A stretch of DNA of 64,000 nucleotides from Caproiciproducens sp. NJN-50 (GCF_004103755.1 NZ_CP035283.1:1860001-1924000); one strand, 5' to 3'. Shown: positions 42,264 through 52,256, numbered from the stretch's first letter. Numbers and translations are program-made. The notes: generated by a model from the sequence alone, not told the origin.

Positions 42264-42923
42264 CTACCATCCCTTTTTCAGGGGGGCTTTGTGTTTTGCC
42301 TTATTTTTCACAGGTTTCTTTGACTCGACATTGCCAGACATCGACAAGATCAGAACTGTGGAAATTGCCAGCATGACCGCAATACTCAAGCAGCAAAGTG
42401 GAATGTTCCAATGCACTTCATAGCTCCGGTAATGGATCATTCCCAGACTTGCCGTGATGGGATAAAGGTTTGCCAGCTTCATACTGCCTGCGGCAAACAT
42501 GCCACCGTAACCATAGACAAGGGAAATCACGACACCGGCCAGGAAACCATTCGCGGAACGGCTGGTCAAAATGATAATAAGCATGACAGAAATATACAGA
42601 AAAAGGTTCAGAAACGTGATCTGCATCAGGCCTTGTACTGCGGCCCCCGTCGAGAACCCCGGAAATCCCGTAAGCAATCCTGCAAGGATCGTAAAGACTG
42701 TACATACGAGTCCGAGAAACAGCGATATCAATCCGCAGACCAGCAGCTTTCTGACAAGCAGCCGCTTAAACGTCAGCGGAACCGTCAGTATGTTTTTTAG
42801 AGTATCGTCTTTTTGTTCACGCGCAATGATATAACCGGCAATCAGCGTGATACACACGGGGAAAACCGTAGTCATGTTGTTTTTGATTACCTGTTCGACT
42901 AAAATAGGAAACGTCCATACCAT
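42264..42923 (-). pseudogene. ABC-2 type permease, 5'-truncated
   Basis: 219 residues, six predicted membrane segments (for example VFPVCITLIAGYIIA, LVCGLISLFLGLVCTVFTIL). Similar to lantibiotic-immunity permeases of the MutE/MutG kind. The open frame starts abruptly at a junction near 42925 with no ribosome site, and the N-terminal end and the partner ATPase gene are missing. Confidence 0.6.
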
Positions 42924-42937
42924 GGGCGAAAGCTAAC

Positions 42938-43270
42938 AGCCTGTTCACAGAATCGGCGGTTATCTTGGGGATTTCACAAGACAACCCCGCAGTGATGCCG
43001 CCTGAAAACTGCCGCTATGATGTCGGCATCGTTGTTTCCGAAGATTTCACAACTACGGACACCGATATAGACGTAGCAAAACTACCCGGCGGCAAGTACG
43101 TCGTTTTTACGATTGACCATACCGCAGAAGCAATCCAGAAAGCATGGGGCGAAATCTTCGTTCAGCTATCGGCTCAGGGCCAACAGCCCGACGTTTTCCG
43201 CCCCATCCTCGAACGGTACATCCCCACCATGATCGACAGGCACCTGTGTGAAATCTGCGTTCCCGTTTAA
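42938..43270 (+). pseudogene. AraC-type regulator fragment: GyrI-like ligand-binding domain
   Basis: The frame encodes CRYDVGIVVSEDF, LPGGKYVVFTIDHTAEAIQKAW and the C-terminal LCEICVPV typical of the effector domain of AraC/GyrI-like regulators. The DNA-binding N-terminal part is absent and the sequence begins at the junction with the permease fragment. Confidence 0.62.
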
Positions 43271-43937
43271 GACCGTTCCTCTGCTTTGGCGGGCCGGTTT
43301 TTTTGGGGAACCGGTGCATCGTCGATCAGCTGCTGATACTGTTTGAGAGTGTCGCGGATAGATTTTTCAGGATCAGGGTACGCAAAAATTTTGCATTTCT
43401 CCGGCAAATTGTCCCTGTCGTTGTAAAGCTCTACGAAGCGGTCGCCGGTGTCCACAATATAGCCGTTCTCAGTGAATGTGCCGCCGTCCTCCAAGAAAAC
43501 GTCCCGCCCATAGCCTCGTAGTCAATGTAATTTTCCAGATACTCCGGCACTTCCAACGCGCCCATTTCGTCGATCATATAGCGGCCCAAATCGTCCTCGT
43601 CGCAGATTCCGGGGTAATACTCATAGCAGTCAAGGTTTTGTGCGAGATTGATTAACTCTTTCAAGTCGCTTGTATGGTCGCCGCAAGAAAGGGCGGCTTC
43701 AAACTTTTCCCGGTCGCCCTCGTCCAGATCGGCGTATTCGGGGAGACAGTCATACAGACCGGAAATGTTGGTTTCGTAGTCCGTGATGAAAATTTCCTCA
43801 TACCGCACCCCGTCCATATGGATACGCCGGAAAAGCGCCTGAACTTCCTCAGTAGCGGGGAGCTTCAAAAACTCTCCGTCCAAATACCCTTAATTGTAGC
43901 GCCCAAGATTAGTGACAAAGGCTTCAATCGCACTCAT
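43267..43937 (-). pseudogene. ardA: ardA antirestriction gene, nonsense and frameshift mutations
   Basis: From ATG 43937 the frame reads MSAIEAFVTNLGRYN, then TAA at codon 16, and continues in frame with GEFLKLPATEEVQALFRRI and EEIFITDYETNISGLYD. Near 43510-43520 one base is missing (EAYGRDVF expected, EAMGGTFS read), after which the next frame gives GYIVDTGDRFVELYN to the end. ArdA mimics DNA to block type I restriction during conjugation; this copy is dead. Confidence 0.8.
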
Positions 43938-44000
43938 TGGTTCCGGCCTCCGTGCGGCACTGCCCCTTGTCGGGGTACGGGGCAGTGCCCCGTATACGGT

Positions 44001-45567
44001 CTTCGGGCCAAGTTCGAGGTGTTGACAAACCCCCATCATTCGGGACGAAGCCATGAGAAATCCAGGGGGAACAGGCAAAAAAAGAAGCGCCTTGGGACTT
44101 ATCCCAGGCACTTAACCATGCGCTTTAGGTTTAAGGCGGTTGCCGACAAGAGGCAGTGATCTTCCGCCGCCTCGATTCCCCGTCTGAACAGACGTCTTAA
44201 GTTGTGCATCCATTTCTGGGCCGCAAAGCTGCCCTCACACCAAATCTGGCGCAGACTCAGGATATGTTTGTGGGTGAATGTACCATCCGTGTCCCGCTGC
44301 TTTTTTACGGATTCCTCAAAAATATTCTTTCGGATCGCGCGGCTTTGATGGCTGCCACTTACACACTTGCTTAGCATCGGGCAGGCCCGGCAGTTTTTCT
44401 TTTCGGCTCTGTATACCCGGCAGACGTTGTAGTGCTCCCTCTCAAGATTCCGCAGGGTCAGTTGTTTTCCAGCAGGGCAAATAAAGCAGTCCTTTTCCGC
44501 ATCATACTGAAAATTCTCGCGCCTGAACTCCACCTTGTAGGTTGCCCCGCCCGTTGCTGCGGGCGTGTACAGCCAGATGCCCATATCGTCCATCGCCCGG
44601 TAAATCATGCTGGTGCCATAGGCGCTATCCGCGCCGGCTGCTTGAATATCCAGTCCCAAATGCTTCCGCATGTATTCAATGCGTCCCAGGTATGGCTCCG
44701 AATCGTTCACATTTCCCGGTGTCACTGCCACATCCACCACAATTCCGTGAGCGGCATCCACGCTTTGATGATCCAGGTAATGCATTCCTTCCGGTTTTCC
44801 GGGCCGCTGCAGCATTCCAGCGTCCGGATCGGTGGTGCTGACCGTCTTTTGCACCTTTTCGCTTTCCTTTTTCTCACGCCCCGCGCGCTGCGGCTTGATG
44901 GCGCCGGATGACTCCAGCCGCGCACGTTCCTCCGCTTCATACTGATCCAGCCGTTCCATATAGTCCGTTGTCTCGCGCTGGGCCAGTACTTTTGTATTCG
45001 CCTTAAATGAGGCATTCGCTTTTACATGCGTGGAATCCGTCAGAATGATCTTTCCATCCACCAATCCCTTTTCCATGCATAGATGCAAAATATGTTCAAA
45101 CAGGTGACGGTACACCTCTTTTCCATGAAACCGTCTGCGCCGATTCTGGGAAATTGCAGAATGATCGGGCACCCGATCATCCAAATCCAACCCCAGGAAC
45201 CACCGGTAGGCCATATTCACCTGAATCTCCTGCTCAATGCGACGCTCCGATTCGATACCGTACAGATATCCCACCAGTAGATATTTTACCAGCACTACCG
45301 GATCGATTCCGGGCCTGCCGTTATCCGGGCAGTACAAATCCCGAACCTCGTCGTAGATGAAGCTGAAATCCACGGCGTTTTCCAGCTTGCGCAAAAAGTG
45401 CTCCTGCGGCACCAGGTCCTCAAGGGTGACACAATGCATTTTTATCTGTATCCCGTCTCGCTCCGTCAGCATTCCCAAACACATCCCACTGCTTTTTCTT
45501 TGCCTACATTATACCATTTTTGCCTCTCCTTTTGGAACTTTGTCAACACCTCGAACTTGGCACGAAG
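44001..45567 (-). mobile_element. IS1182-family insertion sequence, complete
   Basis: Terminal inverted repeats of ~29 bp with one mismatch: 44001-44029 and 45539-45567 (the inner 23 bp are perfect; the right end reads TTTGTCAACACCTCGAACTT and on). A single transposase gene lies between. A short direct target repeat was not evident. Confidence 0.85.
44099..45484 (-). CDS. IS1182-family transposase
   Basis: 461 residues. N-terminal DUF772 (GRPGIDPVVLVKYLLVGYLY), catalytic Asp in IILTDSTHVKANAS, second Asp in QAAGADSAYGTS, a CPAGK...CRACPMLSKC zinc-like cluster near 350-380, and Glu in the C-terminal RRGIEAAEDHCLL region. Normal length, no interruption, both terminal repeats present, so it may be active. 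The IS sits beside the dead ardA gene. Confidence 0.88.
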   Translation of the reverse strand: MCLGMLTERDGIQIKMHCVTLEDLVPQEHFLRKLENAVDFSFIYDEVRDLYCPDNGRPGIDPVVLVKYLLVGYLYGIESERRIEQEIQVNMAYRWFLGLDLDDRVPDHSAISQNRRRRFHGKEVYRHLFEHILHLCMEKGLVDGKIILTDSTHVKANASFKANTKVLAQRETTDYMERLDQYEAEERARLESSGAIKPQRAGREKKESEKVQKTVSTTDPDAGMLQRPGKPEGMHYLDHQSVDAAHGIVVDVAVTPGNVNDSEPYLGRIEYMRKHLGLDIQAAGADSAYGTSMIYRAMDDMGIWLYTPAATGGATYKVEFRRENFQYDAEKDCFICPAGKQLTLRNLEREHYNVCRVYRAEKKNCRACPMLSKCVSGSHQSRAIRKNIFEESVKKQRDTDGTFTHKHILSLRQIWCEGSFAAQKWMHNLRRLFRRGIEAAEDHCLLSATALNLKRMVKCLG

Positions 45568-45589
45568 TGATTTCTATATACAAAAACAC

Positions 45590-45744
45590 TGCCCATAATC
45601 TCGCTTGGGCAGCGCCTTGTGTAATGTGATAGCTTCAATTTTAATTTTTGTCCTTATTCCGGGCTATTTTGCAGTTTTCCTAATACTTATGGCACATACG
45701 CTGAGAGTATTACGAGATAAGGCGCAAATTACCTCAGACTTGTA
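45590..45744 (+). pseudogene. Terminator and C-terminal membrane-protein remnant
   Basis: CTGCCCA/TGGGCAG hairpin (45590-45613), then a frame (about 45628-45744) encoding VIASILIFVLIPGYFAVFLI and LMAHTLRVLRDKAQITSDL before a stop. It looks like the last membrane segment of a DUF2975-like protein. No start. Confidence 0.35.
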
Positions 45745-45745
45745 A

Positions 45746-45775
45746 TGGATACCCGACATGATAGTTACAGATGAC
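45746..45775. repeat. Dispersed boundary repeat, copy A
   Basis: taCCCGACATGATAGTTACAGATGACG. Similar sequence occurs at 54463 and 54966, each time next to the 3' end of a small minus-strand membrane-protein gene. Confidence 0.55.
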
Positions 45776-45816
45776 GAAAAAGACCGGGAAGCTGACGCGT
45801 TCAATTAAAATCTACT

Positions 45817-46155
45817 TCAGAAAATATTAAGCAACCTCAAAATCACAATAATTACCCCAATCCCAAAAAACGCTCCTAAAATAGCTTTATTATTCTTGGC
45901 AATCCATTTTGGGAGGAAAATATCAAAGCCTATTTCATGATCATCGGTATATCTCTCCCCCACAACCGTCAATGGACATCTCCAACCAAACAGCAAAAGA
46001 ATCAATCCTTCTATTATGACCAGCCCAATGGCGATAAAGGTATATACATTGACCCTGTCAAATATACCTGCAAACAGGATATAGAAAATCACTACGACAA
46101 AAAATACCCAGATGATTGTATGAATCAGTTTTATGCATAGCAACTTCTTATTCAT
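45817..46155 (-). CDS. Small membrane protein (112 aa)
   Basis: From ATG 46155 (AGAGGAAAA upstream): MNKKLLCIKLIHTIIWVFFV... with three or four membrane segments and a cytoplasmic loop containing CPLTVVGERYTDDHE. No family named with confidence. AT-rich compared with its surroundings, which suggests separate origin. Flanked downstream by boundary repeat A. Confidence 0.55.
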   Translation of the reverse strand: MNKKLLCIKLIHTIIWVFFVVVIFYILFAGIFDRVNVYTFIAIGLVIIEGLILLLFGWRCPLTVVGERYTDDHEIGFDIFLPKWIAKNNKAILGAFFGIGVIIVILRLLNIF

Positions 46156-46400
46156 TTTTCCTCTTCTCAATACGGCTAAATGTCTTATAATGCTCAATGA
46201 AAAACTGCCCGTCAAATTTCTGTTTTACAAATAATCTGAATGACGCATTATACCCGAAGTTGCTCTCTGATTTGTAATTTGTCTGTGCAATTAAATTTCC
46301 CCGCTGTACAATTTTTGCCCGAATTCGTATGCTTCATCCAAATGATGTATTTTATCAATTTGGGGTCTGCCATTGGTATCGCCACAGCCGAGAAATGGTG
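46150..46400 (-). pseudogene. Frameshifted remnant of an unknown protein
   Basis: On the minus strand one frame gives PFLGCGDTNGRPQIDKIHHL and DEAYEFGQKLYSGEI, then a stop. A shifted frame continues NYKSESNFGYNASFRLFVKQ and FDGQFFIEHYKTFSRIEKR to a stop overlapping the next gene's start. It reads like the C-terminal end of one protein with an indel; family unknown. Confidence 0.4.
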
Positions 46401-46451
46401 AATTCTGTAGAGAGTTTCACCGATATCTTGGCTTTCAAATGGGAATAGATT

Positions 46452-46739
46452 CTATTTTCCCCTTCTCGGACCCTTTGGAAACCACCCTTTCTCCACTCTC
46501 TTTTTCTGAAGGAAAAGCTCATGGATACTCCAAAACAGCGAAAATCCTAATATCGACAGAAGGGAGGACATGAGCGTCGATTCCAAGAATAATGAAATTC
46601 CGACACAGACCAGGCCGGAAACTAAAAAAGCCAGCCACGCCCTGGTGCCGAAATAATACTCCACTTTTATGACGACCGGATGCAATATCCCGATGATCAG
46701 CAATGCCCCGACACCAATCCATACTCCATCAAAGTGCAA
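46452..46739 (-). CDS. DUF4491-family membrane protein
   Basis: 95 residues. GIGALLI-type first segment, then ILHPVVIKVEYYFGTRAWLA, and a C-terminal WSIHELFLQKKRVEKGWFP, the signature of DUF4491. Three membrane segments; function unknown. Start follows AAAGGGG. Complete. Confidence 0.75.
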   Translation of the reverse strand: MHFDGVWIGVGALLIIGILHPVVIKVEYYFGTRAWLAFLVSGLVCVGISLFLESTLMSSLLSILGFSLFWSIHELFLQKKRVEKGWFPKGPRRGK

Positions 46740-46775
46740 TGTTTTTCCCCTTTCTTTCCCGATATGAAGTCGCTC

Positions 46776-47755
46776 CTACCGATAGCGATAGCTCAAACCC
46801 TTTCCGGTAAACTCGAAACGCCCTTTTAAGCCCGACGTGCAGACGACCCGTTTATCCACCGTAACGAAAACCGCCTCAAAGCCGCCCACCTCTTTTTGAA
46901 AAGCCAGTGCCCGCTCCGGCCCCATGACAGGCCGTGGAGTAGGCTTCGCACAGTGCACCGTTGGTTCCGATCACGCTAACCGCGCGCAGGCCGCTGTCCG
47001 CGGGATATCCCGTGCTTTTGTCGAGGATATGGTGGTATCGGCGTCCATCCTTGATAAAGGACTGCTCGTAATCGCCGGAGGTGGATAAAAACTGATTGCG
47101 CAGAGAAACGATCCCGAAGTAGGAGGTTTCGCCCCATCAATGTTCTGCAGGCCGATCCTCCACACGGAACCGTCCGGCTTTGTCCTAGGGCCAGCATCGA
47201 GGAAGTCCCCAGCGAAAAGAGCGCGGACGAAACCCTTCGCCGCCCGCACAGTTTCTTGATCCGGCCGCAGGCATAGCCTTTGGCGATGCCGCCGCAGCCG
47301 AAAGCGACCACCTCCGTCTCCTTGGAGAGAGCGGGGATCGCAGGAACACAATGCCCGACGAATCTCGGTATCGCTCGGAATCTTTCCTTGGCGCTTCCCG
47401 ATGTGCCACAAGTCTACCAGTGCCCCGATTGTAGGATCATAGGCGCCGCCCGTCTGATCCGAGTAAAACAGGGCCTCTTTCAGAACGGCGGAGGTTTCGG
47501 GAGCTACCCGACCCAACCGCCGCTTTTCGATGCGTTGAGCTGTCCGATATCACTGTCCGCTTTCATTCTGGACAGCAAAAAATCCAACTTCCGGATGCAG
47601 ACGGCCGATTCATCGAGGGCTTCCTGTGCGTGCAGCCCATATGCCGTGAGGCACATTCAGTACCCATTGCGGCAAAATTCAGATCTGCCCGGTTCAGTAC
47701 GCCCCCAATCGGCCCGCAATGAAATCCGATAGCCGATTTTTCCACATCATCCCCG
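46776..47755 (-). pseudogene. apbE: apbE (FAD:protein FMN transferase), multiply frameshifted
   Basis: Pieces of one ApbE protein occur in different frames: SDQTGGAYDPTIGALVDLW (about 47400-47450), VAFGCGGIAKGYACGRIKKL (about 47260-47310), and a C-terminal VFVTVDKRVVCTSGLKGRFE (about 46800-46880). At least three indels separate them. ApbE attaches FMN to Thr of secreted flavoproteins. It follows the fumarate-reductase genes, whose upstream neighbour carries a flavinylation-type motif. Confidence 0.72.
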
Positions 47756-47758
47756 CCC

Positions 47759-48475
47759 CTATCTATGCCAGACCGCCGCGGCGTTTGACCGGACGAGCAG
47801 GTCCTCCAGCGGGAGGTTGAGAGGGCAGATCTTTTGGCAGGACAGAGACTTACCGCAGCCTCCAAAGTAGAATTGGCGGTACTTCCTTAAAATCTCGCTC
47901 CGGTGTCCCCCATACTCGGCCTGATCCATGAGCTTGGAAGCGGCTACCATGGAAGCGGCGCCGGTGAATTTTCCGTCCGGCCGAAAGTTCGGGCAGACCT
48001 CCAGACAGCAGCCACACATCAGGCAGCGCGAGGACTGGTACTGATTCTCATGTTCCCATTGGTTCATGGAGGCGTTTTCCTCCAGCCACAGCCTCATGCG
48101 CTTCATATTTGCAAACAGGATGCTCCGGTCCACCTTCAGGTCGGCGACAATGGGAAATTTACTCAGAGGCTCGAGAACAATAATATGTTTTCTTCCCGCA
48201 AGCTCCCCCAGGAAGGAGGAACAGGCAAGGCGCGGCAGGCCGTTGATCCGCATGGCACAGGCTCCGCATTTTTTCTGCAGGCAACTGCATTCCCAAATAA
48301 TCCGGTCCGCGGGTCTGCCCTCATGATCTTCCAGCACGTCGCGGCCGTTGAGCTCATTCAGCGCAAAAGCGACGGAGTCTTCCGGAATGCCTTCGTAGGC
48401 GAAGGTCTGAAAAAAAGAGGGGCTGCCGGCGTCCTTCCGTCGCATGATTTTCAGATCAAAGCGCATGCTGTTCAC
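47759..48475 (-). CDS. frdB: Fumarate reductase/succinate dehydrogenase iron-sulfur subunit
   Basis: 238 residues. [2Fe-2S] region: ECSCLQKKCGACAMRINGLP and LACSSFL. The C-terminal part carries CLMCGCCLEVCPNF and CQKICPLNLP for the other clusters. It passes electrons between the membrane subunit and the flavoprotein. Its start overlaps the flavoprotein stop by four bases. Complete. Confidence 0.87.
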   Translation of the reverse strand: MNSMRFDLKIMRRKDAGSPSFFQTFAYEGIPEDSVAFALNELNGRDVLEDHEGRPADRIIWECSCLQKKCGACAMRINGLPRLACSSFLGELAGRKHIIVLEPLSKFPIVADLKVDRSILFANMKRMRLWLEENASMNQWEHENQYQSSRCLMCGCCLEVCPNFRPDGKFTGAASMVAASKLMDQAEYGGHRSEILRKYRQFYFGGCGKSLSCQKICPLNLPLEDLLVRSNAAAVWHR

Positions 48476-50139
48476 CTCTCTTCCGGGATATCTTCGAGAC
48501 GGACCACAACTTTTTTTCCGTCATATCGGGCGACGCTGTACTTCAAATATTCCGCGTCGTTTCGGTCCGGGTAATCGCCACGGGTATGCGCACCCCGGCT
48601 TTCCCGGCGGTTGCAGGCGCTCAACAAAAGCGCCTTGCCCAGCAGGCACAGGCTCTCCAGATTCAGGTTCTCATACGGCCCGCTGGTGGGATCGTAATTA
48701 CGTACGACCTTTTCCGCAAGCAGCCGGTCGAGCGCCGTAATCCCCGCTTCCATTTGCGGCCCATTCCGAACGATGCCGAGGCTGTTGAGCAGGATGCGGC
48801 TCAGCTCCGCCCGGATACCCGGAAGGGGGAAATGCCGGTTGCCCGCCTGCAGGGATGCCACCTTCTGCCGGATCTCTTCAACGGCCTGTGCGCCGTATTT
48901 TTTAAAGTCGTTGGTGCAGCCTGCGGCATCCTGCGTGGCCGACCTTGCTGCCACGCCGCCGCCGTAAAGGGCGCCCAGCGTGGAATTCCCTCCCAAGCGG
49001 TTCGCTCCGTGGTACTGGTAGCAACATTCCCCCGCAGCGTAGAGGCGCGGGAAGGTGGTCCGGTGCTGTTCGTCCACCTGAAGGCCACCCATGAAATAGT
49101 GGATTCCGGGGGATACGGGGACCGGTTCCTTCCGTGGGTCCACATGCAGGTAGGTGATGCAGTCCTCCACTAAATCCCCCAGCCGCTTCTCCATCACTTC
49201 GGGGGGCAGGTGCGTCATGTCCAGAAAGACGGAAGTGGGGCCGCCCGACGCACTCATGATCCGCCAGATCTCGCGCGAAATCACGTCGCGGGGCATCAGG
49301 TTTCCCATTTCGGGATACTTCTCCTCCATGAAGTACCAGGGCTTTCCGTTCCGAACGGTAAAAAGCCGTCCGCCCTCGCCGCGCGCCGCCTCGCTGATGA
49401 GCAGGCGTTTGCCGAAGCAGGCCGCCGTGGTGGGATGGTACTGGATAAACTCGCCGTTCGCAATCGGCACGCCGAGCCGGAACAGCTCGGCCGCCGCCAC
49501 CCCGGTGTTCTGCTGGGAGCCGGTGGTCCTTCCGAACAGGCCGTTAATGCCGCCCGACGCGACGATAATAGCATCCCCCTGTAGAGAGAGCAACTCCTGC
49601 GTCCGATTGTCCAGCGCCACGCATCCGAGGCAGCGTTTCTGTTCGTCCAAGATCAGGCTTACAAACGAATGGTCGCTGTAGCGGATGATGTTCCCTTCGG
49701 CTTCCTTCTTGCGGACCTCTTGAATGAGCGCGGTCATGATCTGCTTTCCCGTACTGCTCATAGCGAAGGCGGTGCGCTTTTTCTTTTGTCCTCCGAAATT
49801 GCGTAGATCGATGCTGCCGTGTTCGTCCCGGTTGAACACGACGCCCAAGGCCGCGAGATGGCGGACGATGCCAGGCGCGGCATTCGTAAGCGCGCTCACC
49901 GCGTTGGGGTCCGCAAGGTAGACGCCCGCCGCCATGGTGTCCTTGAAGTGTTCTTCCACGCTGTCGTCTTCGCCTTTGGTATCGAGTGCGGCGTTGATGC
50001 CGCCCTCGGCCATGACAGACTGTGCCCGTTCCGAAGGCATAGAGGAAACCAGAAGGACCTGGTACTGTTTTTCGGCTGCTGTGAGTGCGGCGGACAGGCC
50101 CGCAAGCCCGGCACCGATAATGAGGATCGTCTGGTTCAT
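48472..50139 (-). CDS. frdA: Fumarate reductase/succinate dehydrogenase flavoprotein subunit
   Basis: 555 residues from ATG 50139 (overlaps the membrane-subunit stop as ATGA). FAD-binding ILIIGAGLAGLSAALTAAEK; MAEGGINAAL; active-site region IQYHPTTAACFGKRLLISEA, ARGEGG; and GECCYQYHGANRLGGNS near the C-terminal FAD site. The His of the covalent FAD motif is not seen (AQSVMAEGG), so flavin may be non-covalent. Direction (fumarate reduction in an anaerobe) is inferred. Confidence 0.87.
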   Translation of the reverse strand: MNQTILIIGAGLAGLSAALTAAEKQYQVLLVSSMPSERAQSVMAEGGINAALDTKGEDDSVEEHFKDTMAAGVYLADPNAVSALTNAAPGIVRHLAALGVVFNRDEHGSIDLRNFGGQKKKRTAFAMSSTGKQIMTALIQEVRKKEAEGNIIRYSDHSFVSLILDEQKRCLGCVALDNRTQELLSLQGDAIIVASGGINGLFGRTTGSQQNTGVAAAELFRLGVPIANGEFIQYHPTTAACFGKRLLISEAARGEGGRLFTVRNGKPWYFMEEKYPEMGNLMPRDVISREIWRIMSASGGPTSVFLDMTHLPPEVMEKRLGDLVEDCITYLHVDPRKEPVPVSPGIHYFMGGLQVDEQHRTTFPRLYAAGECCYQYHGANRLGGNSTLGALYGGGVAARSATQDAAGCTNDFKKYGAQAVEEIRQKVASLQAGNRHFPLPGIRAELSRILLNSLGIVRNGPQMEAGITALDRLLAEKVVRNYDPTSGPYENLNLESLCLLGKALLLSACNRRESRGAHTRGDYPDRNDAEYLKYSVARYDGKKVVVRLEDIPEER

Positions 50140-50675
50140 AAGTATTGCCACCCGATATAGTAAAATAGGACCGCACCAGTGAAAAACAGCAGGAAGACGG
50201 AGGCAATCAGAAAGAGATCCACCCGGCGCTCCCACTGTTTGATCACTCCCAGCGAGATCAGTAAAGGACGGAGGTTGACAAAGACATGAATGAAAAGCGC
50301 GGCGATCAGCAGAAGCTGTGTGACGAGCTTGATCATGGTGAATTCTTTAAGGCCGAACGCGCCATTCACCGTCTCGCCGTAGGCGCCGAAGTGGAAGAAT
50401 AGAAGAATCAGGATGGCAACACCGCTGAAGCGCCTCGTCCAGAATGTTGCGTTTTGTCGCAGATACCAGCGGCCGAATTCGCCGCCCCCGCGCGCTGCCT
50501 GCACCGTCAGCGCCACGCCCAGCCCTGCATGGATGAGGATCAGCCCGAAGCCGACCCAAGCGAGCGTCGTCGCCGCGTCGGAGCCGATACCGAGCAGAAG
50601 GAAGCTGCCCATCACCCCGTGGGTAAGAAAGACCACGAGGATCACGCCTGACAGGATGGTGTTAATTCTGCGCAA
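50136..50675 (-). CDS. frdC: Cytochrome b-type membrane subunit of fumarate reductase
   Basis: 179 residues, five membrane segments. Histidines suited to heme ligation occur in LTHGVMGSFL, ILIHAGLGVAL, LFFHFGAYGE and ALFIHVFVNL. First of the overlapping CAB gene set and 13 bases after the substrate-binding-protein gene. It anchors the complex and probably exchanges electrons with menaquinone. Confidence 0.78.
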   Translation of the reverse strand: MRRINTILSGVILVVFLTHGVMGSFLLLGIGSDAATTLAWVGFGLILIHAGLGVALTVQAARGGGEFGRWYLRQNATFWTRRFSGVAILILLFFHFGAYGETVNGAFGLKEFTMIKLVTQLLLIAALFIHVFVNLRPLLISLGVIKQWERRVDLFLIASVFLLFFTGAVLFYYIGWQYL

Positions 50676-50688
50676 TGATTCTCCTCCT

Positions 50689-52230
50689 TCATTTTTTGGA
50701 TGTGTCGGCCGTCAGCCGGTATCCGGCAGAACTGACAGGTAGGCCGGAAACACTTTTAGAAGCCACAACATCAGTCTGCGGGTAGCCGAGGAATACGAAA
50801 GCGGCATCCTTCACCACCAGCGACTGGATCTGGTCGGTCAGCAGCACCCGCCGATTCGAGTCGAATTCTCGTTCCAGTTGAGCAAGGTCCGCATCGACCT
50901 GCTCATTCCGGTAATGACCATAATTCAGGTTCCCTTCGGAGGCAACATACGACTCAAAAAAGTTCTGTGCGTCGCCGTTTTCTGCGGTCTGCGCCGTCAT
51001 CAGGAGCAGGTCAAATTTTCCGTAACGTGCACGGGAGGTGAAGAAAACGTCGTTGTATATCCGGACGGTGATGTCAATGCCGACCTGTCCGAGCTGCGTT
51101 TTGATTGTCTGCGCTCGTTTCAGAAGCTCCGCATCCCCTGCGGGCAAGGCGAGCCGGAATGAAAGCGTCTCGCCGGCATATCCGGCTTGTGCCAGCAGAG
51201 TCTTGGCAGCGGCAGGGTCGTAAGGATAGGGGTCGGTATGATCCATGTAAGGCAGCGCCGGGGCAAAAGCGCCACCCGCCGCCTGACGGCTGATGGCCAG
51301 CGCAACGGCCTGCCGCACGGCTGAATTCGACAAAGCTGCATTTTGTTGGTTCATCATTAGAAGCTCCACACATGCGGTATCCTTAGTCTCAATCTGACAT
51401 CCACTTTTGGAAAGAGTAGAGATATCCTCCTGCGGCAATCCCACCGCTGCGTCGGTCGTCCGATTCTTCAGGTTCTGTACGAGTTTATCCGTATCTGCTA
51501 CAAGTCGGATGTCCGCACCGCCGAGCTTCGGCGTCCCTCCGTGGTAATCGTCGAACCGGCGCAGGACCACCTCCACCTGCCCGATGAATGTGGTGGGGAT
51601 GAACGGCCCGGTGCAGACGGGAAAATACGAAAAACTTTCTTTCTGGTCCGACGCGGCATCCACAATCGTGAAGGCCGGGGCGGCAAGGTTATGGATCAGG
51701 CTTGGGCAGGGCGCTGAGGTGTGAATTGTTAGCGTCAGACCCTCCGCCTGGACAAAGGAAACGGGCAGCAGCTTCGCCGCGTCGGTATCCAGGCGGACAG
51801 CGCGCTCCAGCGACTCTTTGACGCTCTGCGCGGTCATGGTCTTATCGTTCTGGAACTTCACGCCGGGACTTAGCTTGATCTCCCAGGTGCGCGGGCCAAG
51901 GTTTCTCCACGATTGCGCAAGCCACGGCTGAATGTCCCCGTTATTTATGTAAAAAAGCGTCTCTCCCACGCCGTAGGCGAGGGTGTAGCAGCCGTTCCCA
52001 TGCGCCGGGTCCAGATCCGATGGAAAGGAGGGGCCCGCGATTTTCAGCTCCGATCCTTTCAGCTCAGCTTCAAGTCCGGGAAGGGACGAATTGGTAATGG
52101 CGCTCTCTTTGAGCTTTTTGAGCTTGGTCGCGCCGGACACAGCGTCCACAGTGGAGGTGCGGCGCAGGGTTGCTCCGGTAAGGAGAAGCAGCAAAAAGGT
52201 CGCGACAAGCAGAATCAGCCTTCTTTTCAC
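50689..52230 (-). CDS. Family-5 extracellular substrate-binding protein with N-terminal DAVSGAT motif
   Basis: 513 residues. Membrane/signal segment (RLILLVATFLLLLLTGATL), then TSTVDAVSGATKLKK (D29-T35), and from about 65 a dipeptide/nickel-type binding protein (NGCYTLAYGVGETLFY, TWEIKLSPGVKFQND). DAVSGAT fits the Dxx(S/T)GAT target of ApbE flavin transferases, yet no whole FMN-binding domain precedes it. No ABC permease or ATPase genes adjoin; frdCAB and broken apbE follow. A redox role beside solute binding is a possibility. Confidence 0.75.
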   Translation of the reverse strand: MKRRLILLVATFLLLLLTGATLRRTSTVDAVSGATKLKKLKESAITNSSLPGLEAELKGSELKIAGPSFPSDLDPAHGNGCYTLAYGVGETLFYINNGDIQPWLAQSWRNLGPRTWEIKLSPGVKFQNDKTMTAQSVKESLERAVRLDTDAAKLLPVSFVQAEGLTLTIHTSAPCPSLIHNLAAPAFTIVDAASDQKESFSYFPVCTGPFIPTTFIGQVEVVLRRFDDYHGGTPKLGGADIRLVADTDKLVQNLKNRTTDAAVGLPQEDISTLSKSGCQIETKDTACVELLMMNQQNAALSNSAVRQAVALAISRQAAGGAFAPALPYMDHTDPYPYDPAAAKTLLAQAGYAGETLSFRLALPAGDAELLKRAQTIKTQLGQVGIDITVRIYNDVFFTSRARYGKFDLLLMTAQTAENGDAQNFFESYVASEGNLNYGHYRNEQVDADLAQLEREFDSNRRVLLTDQIQSLVVKDAAFVFLGYPQTDVVASKSVSGLPVSSAGYRLTADTSKK

Positions 52231-52256
52231 ATCACCGCCTCCTCCAAAGATGCCTG

